NCBI GenBank assembly: GCA_030704615.1
Contig: CM060734.1
Coordinates: 23,066,001 to 23,126,000, forward strand
Length of the DNA: 60,000 bases
From: Takakia lepidozioides
Taxonomy: Eukaryota; Streptophyta; Takakiopsida; Takakiales; Takakiaceae
Reading direction: 5' to 3'
In this document: positions 1 to 12,300 of the stretch, one piece after another
Layout of the letters: every line of letters starts with the position of its first letter
Position numbering within the stretch: the first letter of the stretch is position 1
Made by a program: the position numbers and the translations under genes
Notes under the pieces: model-generated
The model's database searches: none
The model's input: the letters and a program-made list of their open reading frames with translations, nothing else
Told to the model about the DNA's origin: nothing

Positions 1-20
1 AGCAAAAGGACACAGTTCAT

Positions 21-3000
21 GTGAAACAAGAGGTGAGCACATCCACTACATTCGTGACTCTTTCAGACTCGTCCTCGGAGGATGTTTCTGAGATTCCTCC
101 GCTAGTGCAGACTCCATTCTTGGATGAATCCGAATTGCAAGAGATAACGAATGTCATTCCAAAATTGAAAGCCCTCGCAGGGGTGCCTGGGTGCAAGAGC
201 GAGCTGCGTTTTGTTGATTGGGAGTCCCTTCGTGTGCAGCAGGTTCAATACGTGCCAACAGAGTTTGATGGGGACATCTTGTTTGAGCTCAACCCTCCCA
301 CGTCTTCCAATGGACTGGCTGGGCTTCTGCAGGGCATGGACAAGAAACATGACGGACACCCTTGGTGCAGGACAAAACGTCAAACATCCACAACGACATT
401 GGATTGAAATTTCGAAGGTCGGTTTGCGTTGGGCATTGCAAGTGCCTGAATATATCTTGCCCTCGCCTGAGAAACAACGCTCAACCAAACGAAAGTGAGT
501 GGGAAGGTGTGCCCTTGAATCCTTTTACCCTAGGACTTGCCCCTCCCAAGACCAATACTTTTGTGTGCAGGTTCTGCAAACTTTCCCCGTCCTGTGTTTC
601 TGTGTGCCACGCTCATATGTACCAGGTGGCACACCGATGCAAGACAATGACTCGTGCCTGCATTCATATGGGTGCATACGAGCATCCTGTGTCCAAAGGA
701 AGTTGCAGGGATAGCGTGGACATCGCTAGAAATCTGCTGAAGCAGGAGTTCCACAATGCCCCTTGTGCAACACCTTCTGCTATAGCGCTTGCAGCTAGCA
801 AGGTTTTCCTGGAAAAACACATATTGGGTGAAGGTTCGACACAACCAATGCTGGATGCAGATTCGCTTGATGCAGTGATGGACCATTTCTCCGTGTTGAG
901 CTCTCCCAATATTCGAAACCAGGTGAATGCACTCAGAGTCGGTACAGGCACTGCTGGATTCATGGACAACATTATGGACCTCAAACGGAGAAGTCGTTAT
1001 GAATTCATTCAAAACAGTATCTTCCCTGGCCAGGGCTCATCCAAGGTGTATTTGTTCAAGATGTCCGCAGTGGGCGAAGGCAGTGGTGTGAGCATTGTCC
1101 GCCGAATGCAACCTGGAGGAGATTTGGCTAAATGTTGGTTGATGTTTGATCACTGCAAACGGGTGAAGGGTTGGACAACCATGGCGTGCCATGTGTATGA
1201 TCCAGCGTACCAGCGTGTGCTATCAATAACAATTTGTGATATGCAGTCGGAGGACACTGAATCCCAGATGCTCATGTGGAATTCGCTCCTGGCCGTCATG
1301 CAGCGCAATGGAATACAGAACACAAATTTTGCGGGCTTCATGGCTGATAGTGCACAGGCAAATTTCAATGGAGTGCGGCACGTGTTTAGTTCGGGGGATC
1401 CTAAGGTCCCAATGGAAAATAAGGAGCGCACATGCCTCTTCCATTGGAGTCAATCTCTGGCACGTCATACAAAGCGGTGCATTCGCCCTGAGCTTCAGTT
1501 GGAGCACAGAAGACTCTGTCTCAAGTACAAAAATGCCAACTCAATGGGAGAAGCTGAGAGCACTTACCAAGCAATCCGGGCTTGGTGGTTCTCCTCTGGT
1601 GCTGCTACCGGTATCCACCTGAAGGAGTTGGAGGACTGGTTGGTTTTCTGGCACTTCAGATACAGACAGTGGGGAGTTTTCATGACGACGGTAAGCCTCT
1701 TGAATCCCAAAATCAGAAATTTTGCATCGTGCCTCTTCATTTGGGGTTCTTGGATTGTTGCTTGCAGAACCTCTTCCATTTCCTTTCCTTCCTCACATTT
1801 CCATGCAATGCCTCATGCAGGACATGTCCTTGGAGGACTTGGCCGACATGCCATCCAGTAATTTGGCGGAGACTGTTCATAACGCCTGGATGCAACAATC
1901 TACCAAAGAAGGTCGCGACTTGTATGTGGCCACTGCTGATGACATGGTGCGGGCACTTACACAACAAACCAGGTACCGCAATTTTCTGATGGGACGGGGT
2001 GGAGGCAAGGGCCCCGGTACGACTTTGTTGATGCTAAGGGCTGCGAGTAGGTCTGGAGACCCATCCAAGATGGCCAGAGCTCTGAACAGGTGCACTGAAG
2101 GCTCCCCTTTGCAATCCAGGCTCCCTCATTTGGAAGACGAGGAAAGATTTGGATCATGCAAAAGAAAATTGAACACTCTTCCAGGGTCAGATGGAGATTC
2201 CCATCGCCCAGACAAGGTCAATTTCTCTGTGCCAAAGGTGTCTCCAGTGCAGATTAAGTCGTGTGCCGGCCCCTTCCCAGGTGGGTCCTCCTCCTGTGGA
2301 GCAAGTGCAGAACATGCAAGCACAGCAGCAGGAATCCCATTGGAGGAGGTGGTGGCCATGGTGTAGGAATCTGATTGCATTGATAGTGAGTGGCATATAG
2401 AACGCACCCCACCAGGATCTAGAGTTGCTTGCATGGCAATTCGGACCCCCTCTTTCAAGAAATGCAAATCAAAAAAATGCAAAGGCTCCAGGGGGACTCC
2501 AGCTCCAACATTCACAGGGTTGTTCCGACCTTATCATAGTGGGGAGTCAAAGGACCACAAGTTCTGGTTCTGCCCAGACGATATGGCACGATGCGTCAAG
2601 GGAACAGTTCGTCCTTCGGTGATAATGAAACCCCCTCCCCCCACAATTTGGCCTGTGAAACTTGGGACGTCGCTGTCAACAACCGAGATAAGCATGCTGG
2701 AGGAGGGAGGGTTTTGTCTTGCACGATCCCGAGTGGTGCCCTTGTGCACTGTCGGCACAGATGTGCCACAAGCTCCGGCAATGCCTCCACCCGGTGCCGA
2801 CTCCCACCCAACAAAAAGAGATGGAAAAACAGTGCGCCGTGTCGCTTCGGGTGTAGATCATGAATGCAAGATGGAATCGGCTAGAATTTTGCAGGCTCGG
2901 GTGGCTCGTATCACCGAAGTCCCTGCCCCGGGGTATGGACGGAACTACACAGTGCTGTCTATTGGCTCAGTTCTTCATGGCAAAGAATATCACATTACCG

Positions 3001-3233
3001 TGGGGAATTTCCCTACTTGCACTTGTCCGGATTTTGTAACGATGCGTGAGGGCGCTCTCGGCATGAGAGGGAAGTGGGTCCCCTGCAAGCATCAATATTA
3101 CATATACCTTGTAATTATGTGTTGCGACGGTAAGAGAGACCAATTCATTCACTAAGCCACACTAGGCTACGGAGAAGTCATCACCCTTCTGCAGCGGGAC
3201 ACCTCACGTAGGGCTCCGCCAAATTCTCTTTGA
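21..3233 (+). pseudogene. MULE-like transposase pseudogene with FLYWCH/GCM-like N-terminal finger and C-terminal SWIM finger (copy A)
   Basis: A transposase-type protein that would bind element ends and cut DNA in the nucleus. The order seen is an acidic N-terminus, a Cys/His region (HPWCRTK, CRFCK, then RACIHMG..EHPVS) like FLYWCH/GCM-type fingers, and a MULE-type RNase H-fold core (LMFDH, ADSAQANF and a CxFHW motif). A SWIM finger follows (CTCPDF...CKH). The frame shifts near 375, where one A seems lost relative to copy B. An intron at 1691-1820 interrupts it. From 1821 the frame is open to 3233 except for TAG at 2364-2366 and TAA at 3153-3155. Copy B has CAG at the first site and CAG at the second, so both stops look mutational. 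It is a non-functional copy. Confidence 0.75.
1691..1820 (+). other. Spliceosomal intron in MULE copy A
   Basis: GTAAGCC follows the codons for FMTT, and the sequence resumes after CTCATGCAG in the frame of the downstream SWIM exon (phase 0). Copies B (32697-32813) and C (30472-30356, minus strand) have an intron of 117 bp at the same codon boundary. The intron is therefore an old part of the family, not a random gap. Confidence 0.75.
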
Positions 3234-3539
3234 ACACATACGAGCCATGCCCGCTTCCCATGCTGGTTTCCAGGTTACCGTGTGAAGGCTTTGCATTTAG
3301 GACAAACACATACATTTCGTTCACGGAACCAGGGCAAATGCACATGCCATTCATTGTAAGCGTCTATCTGTGAATTGAAATAAAGTGTGTCAATCATTCT
3401 GAGCTCAATTCTGCCATATTTTCATATTCCTCTTTTTGTGCAGGCATTGCAGACATGGTGCATGGTGGCCCCCTTTGTTTTGTCCACGGTAATAGGCCCT
3501 CTTCTTGCAATCCTCGCCTATAGGACCTGCTTCTCCAGC

Positions 3540-3650
3540 AGATTTGTGCCGCTCACGCTTCCTTGAAGCGTGAGCTCAGCTCACGCTTTGCAGCTACAAC
3601 GTGAGCTCAGCTCCCAGGCTCACGGGGCTGGGCTCACGCCGTAGCTACGC
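3540..3650 (+). repeat. GCTCACGC/GCGTGAGC cluster at MULE copy A 3' end
   Basis: Several copies of GCTCACG and its complement CGTGAGC stand within 110 bp, some back to back as hairpins (for example GCTCACGC..GCGTGAGC). Comparable clusters close copies B and C, so these are probably terminal or subterminal binding sites of the transposase. Confidence 0.55.
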
Positions 3651-3660
3651 TGATTGCAAA

Positions 3661-4160
3661 GTGCCACGGTTTCAGGAAATCCAGTGTTAGAGCACCATTG
3701 ACCTGCCTACTTGGCAGCCAAATGGGCAATCTTCAAGGTAACATCTAGGGCTGAAAATTTGTTATAATGCCAATTTTTTTGGACAAGGCACCATGAAATG
3801 TTAATGTGTACTTACTTACCAGAGGAATTGGAAAACAAATGTCACCTCATGGGTGTGCCAAAACAAGATAATTTACCTCCCAGATTTCACATACAAAGCA
3901 GCCTATCTGAATCTTTGGAATTTTGGTCTGATTTTTAGGGGAGGCAGTAGTTTAGGTGCCATATAATCAGATTATGGAGGGCCTTTGTCTAGAAAGATTC
4001 AACTCGATACTTCAATTTTGAGGTCAAACAAATTTTCCATGTAATTTTTGAATATATTTACAAATTGGGGCATATTAGTTTGTTATAATCACCCGAAATG
4101 CAACCGTCAATTTGCCTATATTTTTGACAGGACATGGATCTAGTAGATATGCACATAAGT
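3661..4160. other. Non-coding, no recognised feature
   Basis: AT-rich sequence with no long open frame and no motif I recognise. Confidence 0.5.
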
Positions 4161-4164
4161 ATAA

Positions 4165-4986
4165 CCCTTAAGTTCCCAAGCGACCTGAATCGGGTCACTT
4201 TGAATTTGAGGTTCCACCTAATTTTTGCAGATCTAATCTGATGGGGCCCACTCCTGAAGCTTTAATGACAAGGGATTTGTCTCGAGTATGATGCAAAAAA
4301 CAAAACTAAAAAAAAACAAAAGCTGCGACCTACAAAAAATATCTTAGATCTCATTTTTACGTTTTGGGCCTGAAAATGGCTTGCTGACCGCTGACGTGGC
4401 AGGTAAACAAGCCCAAACAGATTGCACTCCAAAGGCCATTTTTGGCAGAAAATTAGCAATTTTGGAAAAAGCACTTCACCATCTGGTGTGTGAGCATTAC
4501 ATACACACATCCACCATTGGCTTTCAAAAAAATTGTAGAAAAAAAAGTACTTCATCTGGAGGCACATTTTCTCTTGTCAATTTTGAGATTTCAACCCCCA
4601 TGTAATTGCATGCAAAGCAAGCATAGGTGAAAAAATCAGTTGGACCTGCAATTTAGTGGGGTCATAGCCACTCCACTATTGATTTGGAAATGGTGGGTCT
4701 TGGGGCAAGCAAAATTGGATAAAGCTAGGTTTTGATTTGGTCAAACCAATTTCTTTCTCACTTTTTCTTTGGGACCTGATATTTGAGGTCCGGGCAAACG
4801 CTATAATCTCACAATTTCCACGGTGGACTTGGCTCCTTTTTTGGTATGTCATGCATAAATGAGCTGGGCCCATTGCTATAAGGCTGGAATCTCTGGATGA
4901 TTTTAAGTAGGTTTCTAGGGGCAATTTACTGCAGCTGGGTACCCAAAATTGGTAAAAAGTCAAAAAAGGGCTTGGGAACTTAAGGG
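4165..4986. mobile_element. Small non-autonomous DNA element with 17-bp terminal inverted repeats
   Basis: The left end CCCTTAAGTTCCCAAGC (4165-4181) is the exact inverse of 4970-4986. Both ends are flanked by ATAA (4161-4164 and 4987-4990), a possible 4-bp target-site duplication. The 822-bp interior is AT-rich and has no credible gene, as in a MITE. The superfamily is not clear from the ends. Confidence 0.6.
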
Positions 4987-4990
4987 ATAA

Positions 4991-6135
4991 GATTCATGAT
5001 TGGGAGTAAGAAGTTACACCCTCGTCCATAAGGGTATGCACCATTTTTTTGTGGGCCCACCAAAAATAGCTCGTCCTTTAAGGGTTAACACCCCAGGTTA
5101 GAGGTCACTTTTCATAAACTTGTGAGACCACATGCAACCATTGCCTCAAAATGAACTCCCTTGGTACATATGTACTTACGTGCAATGATTTCTAGCGGAC
5201 TCTGTCGACAACCCAACATGCTTCTCTCCCCTCCTCCTCGCTCATGGCTTCGAGCTTCTTTTGGATGTTCTCAATACTGGGAACGTGTTGAGTGGTTCAG
5301 GACGAGCCCGCGTGACTGAATATGCTCACTTCGGTGCCGTGCGTTGGTGGACTGAGCAGTAACAGCCAGCTAGCCTTCCATTGTGCTCGCACCTAGCCTT
5401 ATGGCAGCGCTCAAGAGAGAGACCAAGATTCAAGCGACAGACCAAGAGCCGGAACAGATGCATTCCCAACTGGCGTGTCTTTAGAATTAGCGCCAATTAT
5501 CAACGTGACGGTCGTGCATAACCCTGAACTGACGCGTCAAATCTTTGAAGATTGCCTGTGAGCGGCACGATATCGGAACAGACGCCAGGCTTGGACAAAC
5601 GGCTCAAGCGAATGCCATAACGGGCCTTTGCTCGCTTATAGTGTGCGCTAAGAGATTATTTTTTGGCAGCAACGTACTATCGTGTTAAGCTGGACTCAAA
5701 GAGCTTAACCAGCTTCTGAAAGAGTATCTGAGCTAGTGCGAGGAGATTAGGAGCCCTGAGATTGGCTACATTCTGCAGCTCTTCTGGAATCATACTCATC
5801 GTGTTAATACAAACTCAAGTGTGCCACACTCGTTCTCATCGGTCACCATTGGCCTTTGTTTTCCAAGAAAAAGGACTGGTTGGCACAATAGATCTACCAA
5901 AAGGGCAGTGATTTGCATGCAATGTATTGTAGAGAAAGTGGAGCAGTTTTAGGTCTTCGCTCTCTGCAGTGGCATGGATGCGAGAGAGGTAATCAAGAAC
6001 TACAGGTTCGGTTGAAGAACCATGCTAGACTGCTTCCAAGATGGCGGCCTTAGCCTGTATAGCTACAATAGGGAGCGCAGAATTTGTCTTTTGAAACAGT
6101 GAAGATGATCTGGTAGGAAAAGTTGAAGTAGGAAG
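4991..6135. other. Intergenic; upstream region of the SKIP35-like gene
   Basis: No coding region or repeat is apparent. The promoter and 5' UTR of the SKIP35-like gene should lie here, but no clear TATA box could be assigned. Confidence 0.45.
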
Positions 6136-6322
6136 ATGGAAGAGCTTGAGGTGACTCCAATGGATGAAGACGAGATGGCAGGGGAGGTAAGGCACGCTTT
6201 CGAGTGTGATTTGGGGGTGTGCGGTGGGCGCCAAAATGTCAACCATAGCCACACCCCTGAGTGCATTGCTAGCACTAGTGGCAGAGCGAGAGTGGAGGGT
6301 ACGGGCCCTGCGATCTCTGAAG
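6136..6322 (+). CDS. SKIP35: SKIP35-like exon 1
   Basis: It encodes 62 acidic N-terminal residues (MEELEVTPMDEDE...) and one leftover base. The donor is GAAG|GTGACATG. The leftover G plus GG from 6967 makes a glycine codon, so the frame continues into exon 2. It shows no recognisable family motif; an additional upstream non-coding exon is possible. Confidence 0.65.
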
Positions 6323-9300
6323 GTGACATGCTCTGTATGAATCCAAAAATCCACCCCATAAGTGTTTTGCTACCCTTCTCTCCACACCGCCCCACCCACC
6401 ACATCCCACCCGACCAACCCATCTTTGCCTTTTTGCTGAGAAATCGTTGTCCTTCTAGTAGATCAATTCGGATGATATTTGCTTTCTGAATGGGGGGTAG
6501 AATAATATTCCTGAATGGCTTGCATAAAGTTTTTTAGTACAGGGCAGCACTCCTTGTTGTCAATTAGCTTTTGTGGTAGATGGATCAGATGCCTTCTGTT
6601 GGTTGCTCATTTGTTACATGCAGCTGCGTTTATCTAAAAAAGCCAAGCCCTAATTCCAACTCCTTTGCCAAAGCTTTTGCACAGCCCTGTACAACTGTTG
6701 TATGTCAAGAGTGTGTGACAGAGGCTTGGACAGCAGGATTGTGTATTCTTGTCCAAACCTCTCATTTGGCCTATGCTGCAGCGCTCTTACCTCATGGACT
6801 GACGCCCTCTCTCTCCCTCTCTCTGTCTCCGTCCAACCTGGGCACGGGGTCTATGGCCACAATGCTACAGCACACTATGTCTTATGATGAGTACATTCTC
6901 TCTTGGGTGTGCCAAATAGTGGTGACAGTAGGCACTGAGCTATTGGAAGCTTGAATTGATTTTCAGGGACATGTGAGAGGGCAGCAGTTTGCAGCCGGGC
7001 ATCAGTATGCTTTGAAGAGGCGGGAGTTTGTGGGGCAGAAGCTAGTCACGGTGGGACACTGGGTGGAATGGGCAGCCCCCGGTCTATCATGAGAGAGGAG
7101 GGGCGGAAAGATAAGGCTGAGTTGGGCAGATCCTTCCAACTGGCTGTTAGCGCACACGACTGGGCTCTTGCTGAAAGCTTCATTCCATTGGCTGATTCTC
7201 AGAGACTGAATGATGGGTTGTGCATAGCTCTCGACTCCATATGGTTTCTAAGGTAGTTCCAATTCCTGTATACTTTAGAGGAAAGGGAGCAAGGAGTGGA
7301 AGAATTGAGGGAGAGCCTCATCAAACTGTGCTTTCCGTAGCATCAACACCATAGTGCCTAAGTGCGTTGCACAAAGCAGAGTGAGGGAGGGATAAGCGGG
7401 GGATGGGAATGGTTCCAGAGAAGATAATCCATACCTTTAGTTTATGAATCTAAAGGTTGTCTCTTTACAGTAGAGATAGCATGGTAAATTTTAGACTTAT
7501 CACGACACAATTGGATCATTTGGAGAACAAAACAGAGGCACTATGAATTAGCCTGGACAGCTCGCTGAATAAGAGCCAAAAGCCATTCTCTGTCTCTCTG
7601 TCTCTCTCTCTCATTGATAATGATCTCCCTGTCCTCTAGGAAGCCTATTGCCATTGGGTGGACTTGATACGGGAGTACATTAATGTCTCTGGGACTAAAT
7701 GCCGGCCTTGTGACCTCGTGTCCTTGTTTGTTTCGACCTGAAGCGCTTTGCTCCAGGTAAGGTAGTGCATTGGATTTAGTTGGAAAGCTTGGGGCCTTTC
7801 CCTCTTTAGAATATGCCTACACGGGCCATTCCCTGCAACTCCCTGGAGTGTGATCTCTGAATGGTAACAAGCGGACCCCTACCGCTTGGGGGCAGCCCCT
7901 CCGCCCAAATTGGGCAGTCGTATGCTCTGTCTAGCATACTCGGCACTTGGGCTCGGGTTGGTTCCTGTGCTTAAACTTATAGCCTGCGACTACAATCAAA
8001 ATTTTAGCTCCTATCAACATCAACACTCCTGAGGGTGATTCCTGGGAATTGGTTACTTATGCCAAATCTAGGGATTCATGTGTAGTTTTTGGGGTGAATC
8101 CCAGGATGGATGATGTGTCCTTTAAAACTACATGCTCTAGCTTAGGCTTGGATTTCATGGCTAATGGTTCCATCTCGAGACTTGATAACAGGGGTACGTT
8201 GAAGGTTGCAATGACCAAAAGTGCTTCTAATAGAGTCCCACATCAATTCAATCTCAAAGAAGTTCGTCCCTTGACTGGCTGGAGAGCGGTCTTAGACATT
8301 GGTGATTCAATGGGGCGCTCTAGGAAGACAACCAAGGGCAAGGACTTCAACTTGAGAGTTTCTAATCGGTTTGATGCTCTGGATGAGGTTGAGTCCAAAC
8401 AGCCAGAAGGACAAGATGCCCCTAAGCGTACGGAACCTGAACGTCCTGAATCTGAAGGATTTGGTACTCTGAATGGTTTACCAATCCTCAAGGTTTACAC
8501 AAGACGAACAAATTCTATACACGGGGTAATTGTCCCCAAGCCGTCAGATGGACAATCTGTCCCTAAGTGTGCAGAGCCTGAATGTCGTGTAACTGAAGGA
8601 TTTGGTACTCTAAATGGTTTACCAATCCTCAAAGTCTACACAAGACGAGCAAAATGTATACACGGGGTAATTGTCCCCAAGCAGTCTGACGGACAATCTG
8701 TCCCTATGTGTGCGGAGCCTGTGCGTCGTGTAACTGAAGGATTTGGTACCCTGAATGGTTTACCAATTCTCAAAGTTTACACAAGACGAGCAAAATCTAC
8801 ACATGGGGTAACTGTCCCCCCTTTGCAGAACGGTTGGCCGTCCAGGAGAAATCACAAGCTACCTAGACGACAAACAATTCACATGCAAAGGACTGGCTTG
8901 CGGCTGGCCACTTTCAACTTCTCAGGGTTGACCAACCAAAGGAAACAACTCGAAGTGGGACAAGTTCTTCGGACTAATGATATTCATATCTGTGCTGGGC
9001 AAGAAACATGGGAAACGTCGGATAAACTGGTTGGAGATGTCAATGGTTATAAATGGGCAAAGATGTGTACTCTCAAGGCAGCCTCTGCCAAACGCGGTCA
9101 AAAAGGGGTTGGATTCTTTGTCCGTGATTTCTTGTTTGACAATTGTGAAATTATCAACAAGGGTTTGAGGTACGAGCATAGTATCTGGCTAAAACTGAAT
9201 CTGAAGGGCGGCATGAGTACGAAGGACCTCTTTGTGGGTTGTGTTTATATGCCCACAGAGGGGACCCTTAGTGCTGACGCAGACAAAGCCTTCGAAGATG

Positions 9301-12300
9301 TAAAACTGGACTGTGCTTCGTTCCTTGCCAAAGGTCAGGTGGTGCTATTGGGTGACTTCAATGCCCGGGTGGGCAAAGGGCTCCATCAGGACGATATCAT
9401 TGGGCCTTTTGGTGAGGACGAGCTGAATTCTAATGGCAGACGGTTAATTAACTGTCTGGAAGAGCTTCAGCTTTTGACCTTGAATAACAGGACAAGAGGT
9501 GACCAAGTGCAGTGGACTCGTGAGAAATCCCAAACTGGGGAACGTTCCATTGTGGACTATATCATAATGGACAAAAATCTGTTCCCCCAGTGTGCCAATG
9601 TGTTGATCGACAGAACTGATATTGGTACCTCTGACCACTTCCTGGTTTGGACTGAGATCAAAAGGTGTTTTCCCAACACCAAGAGATCTGTGAAACGTTC
9701 GATTCGGAAGTGGCGAAAAGAAAAATTCCATAATGAGGAGGTCAAGGCTGAGTACGTCCAGGCCTTGCAAGAGGCTCTCCCTCATTTTGTCCAATCGCTC
9801 CAAGAATTTCAGTCTCGCTCTGACAATGCAAGAAATGAAGTCGAAAGAGCAGTGGACTCTTGGGAGAGTTTCGTTTCCTCCGTGGCTGACAAGATCATTG
9901 GGAGGAAACTAATTGTCTGCGGTAGAGCTGTTAATTGGTGGACCAATGAGATTAAACTCAAGATAGCTGAGAGACGAGCCCTCTATAGAGTGCTGCAATT
10001 TGAAAACCAACAGAGAATTGTGGGCGAGGTACTACCAGCTCCGTAAAGATATCAATCAGCTTGTTAGGTCTCAGAAGAAATTATACTGGGACAAGTTATA
10101 CAGTGAAATAAACTCAAACCACCATGGTGGTAATGACAAGAAATTCTGGTTGGCCCTTCAACGTTTGTATAAGCCGAAAAACGGTCAGCAAGTACAAGCG
10201 CTGAAGACTACTAAAGGTGCAGTGGTGACTTCATCGGTTGACATTGTCAAAACCTTTGAAACTCACTACAGTATCCTTGGCAGAACTTCTAGGTCTAACA
10301 GTGAGGGGTCTTCTGCTGAATGGAGGGACAGTTGGAAAAACTGTCCCTATGATTCAAAACAGCCCTGATGAACTGCAGTATATTTCAATGGCTTATAACA
10401 ATCCCACATTTAAACTCAGGGCAGGAAGCCTACCTTTGAACAGCAAACAGAAGCAGAGAGGAAAGGGAGAGTGCAATTGCCCGTTGTGTGGGCAATCTGA
10501 AGACAGTATTCATTTTCTGATACACTGTCCGGGGTTCTCTCACCAAAGAGACGCTCTCTTCAAATCTATCAAGGGGAATTGTGCCTGTACCCCTGTTTAC
10601 CAACTTTGAAAGTCTCGAGGCTGAGCCAAAAGCCCAGGCCCTCCTGAGGCCTAGTTTTTGGGCAAATCACACACAGCAGATTGATGCTTGTGTGAAGGGA
10701 TTTCTAGAGGATATCTGGAAAACCCGGATTAATTCTATATATGAAGGTAAGTCTTACTACCAACGTCAGCCCCTGACAGAGGTAGGTTCTGTCCCTTTTG
10801 TTCCCGCTCAAACTGGGCGCGGGGTCAATGGCCACAAGGCTACGGCAAACAACGTCTTATGAGTACAATCTCATTGATAATGAAAATGATAATGAAGTTA
10901 GGCAGAAAACTTCCCTGAACTTATTTCCAGTCTGTGACATGGGGGAGGACATCATGGATGACCTCAAGGGTCTACCCACTCTCGGCACTAGACTGAAATT
11001 TAAACTCAGGGCGGGAAGCCTACCTTTGAACAGCAAACAGAAGCAGAGAGGAAACGGAGAGTGCAATTGCCTGTTGTGTGGGCAACCTGAATACAATATT
11101 CATTTTCTGATTCATTGTCTGGGGTTCTCTGACCAGAGAGATGCTCTCTTCAAATCTATCAAGGGACTTGTGCCTGTACCTCTGTTTACCAACTTAGTAA
11201 GTCTCGAGGCTGAGCCAAAAGCCCAGCCCAGGGCCTAGTTATTGGGCAAACCAGGCACAGCAGGTTGATGCTTGTGTAAAGGGATTTCTAGAGGATATCT
11301 GGAAAACCCAGATCAATTGTTTATTCCAAGGTAAGTCTTACTACCGGCGTCAGCCCCTGACAAAGGTAGGTTCTGTCCCTTTTTGTTCCACTCAAACTGG
11401 GCGTGGACCCAATGGCCACAAGGGTATGGCAAACAACGTCTTATGAGTACATTCTCTCATGGATAATCCAGGGAAGGAAAAAGAAGGGAAGCCCACTTTT
11501 GTCTTTCTCTGGGATGTCAAAAAGGCTTATGACACAGTGTGGAGAGATGGTCTATGGCTCTGACTCTCGTCATCTGGGATCAAGGGAAAGATGTGGGGAG
11601 TGGTCCATAAGTTTTAGTGAGACCCAGTGCTTTGCGCTTGCCAGATTGAATGACCTTTTGAATATGTGCATCCCAATTACAGTTGGAGGTAAACTCAACG
11701 CCAAGGTACGTGTAGGAAGGGAGGACCGGAATCACTTGGCTTCCCACTGCCACTTGAGATCACCTCCTCCCCCCTTGGTCGTTGAATGCCACCACTGCGC
11801 ATTTACTGACGTTTGCCTCTAGCCCCTAAAGGTCAAAGTATCTCTTCGCGCAATCAATCAACTCCTGGAGATTGGAAGGAGTCTCCCCTATGCCTGCGAA
11901 GTCATCCGCAAACATAAGGGCTGGTATGGTGGCATCCCCCACCCTTAACCCAAATCCTTCACTTTCCACATCCTCGAGGAGTTGATTGATGACAACATTG
12001 AAGAGCAGAGGGGAGACGGTACATCCAAGGGATCAACTCTGAAGTAAAAAAAACCATGCTTTGCCTTGTTATTAGGCCTGCCTTGGAGTACGCATCTGCA
12101 GTATGGGTTGATAACTCCAACCAGGCTAAGTCTCTAGACTCCATTCAAGTGGGGGCTGCTTAAGGAGTGCATGTCAGCATGCTCCAAAACAGCCAATGTG
12201 GCTGTTCGGGGTGAGTTGGGCATCCCCCTTCCTTAAGCTCCTGACGAGATGAATTCAAAGTCAGATGGTGGGGTCAGGTGCAACATATGTCTAATGTCAG

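Larger units (their letters stand above)
1..3660 (+). mobile_element. MULE-type DNA transposon with SWIM finger, copy A (5' end outside window)
   Basis: The stretch holds one degraded transposase gene and a 3' tail rich in GCTCACGC/GCGTGAGC motifs. The same protein and tail motifs recur in copies B and C near 27.5-34.4 kb, which defines a family. Copy A enters the window already inside its coding region, so its 5' end is not seen. The right edge is placed after the last GCTCACGC cluster near 3,650 and is approximate. Confidence 0.75.
7750..10866 (+). mobile_element. LINE copy 1a in SKIP35 intron 2, 5' complete, reverse transcriptase deleted
   Basis: It starts at about GGTAAGGTAGTGCATTGG (shared with copy 3) and ends in GTCTTATGAGTACAATCTC. 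A structured leader of about 300 bp precedes the ORF. After the endonuclease ORF the sequence jumps near 10395, from the linker to the C-terminal zinc-finger domain (CNCPLCGQ...HFLIHC). The catalytic reverse transcriptase is therefore absent. This copy cannot have moved by its own protein. Confidence 0.8.

Noticed and set aside
4262-4963. Frames inside the small TIR element
   Set aside because: Short, on both strands, low complexity; no transposase motif.
7628-7743. Target-site duplication of the LINE
   Set aside because: 115 bp is too long, and the copies are in different introns rather than flanking one element.
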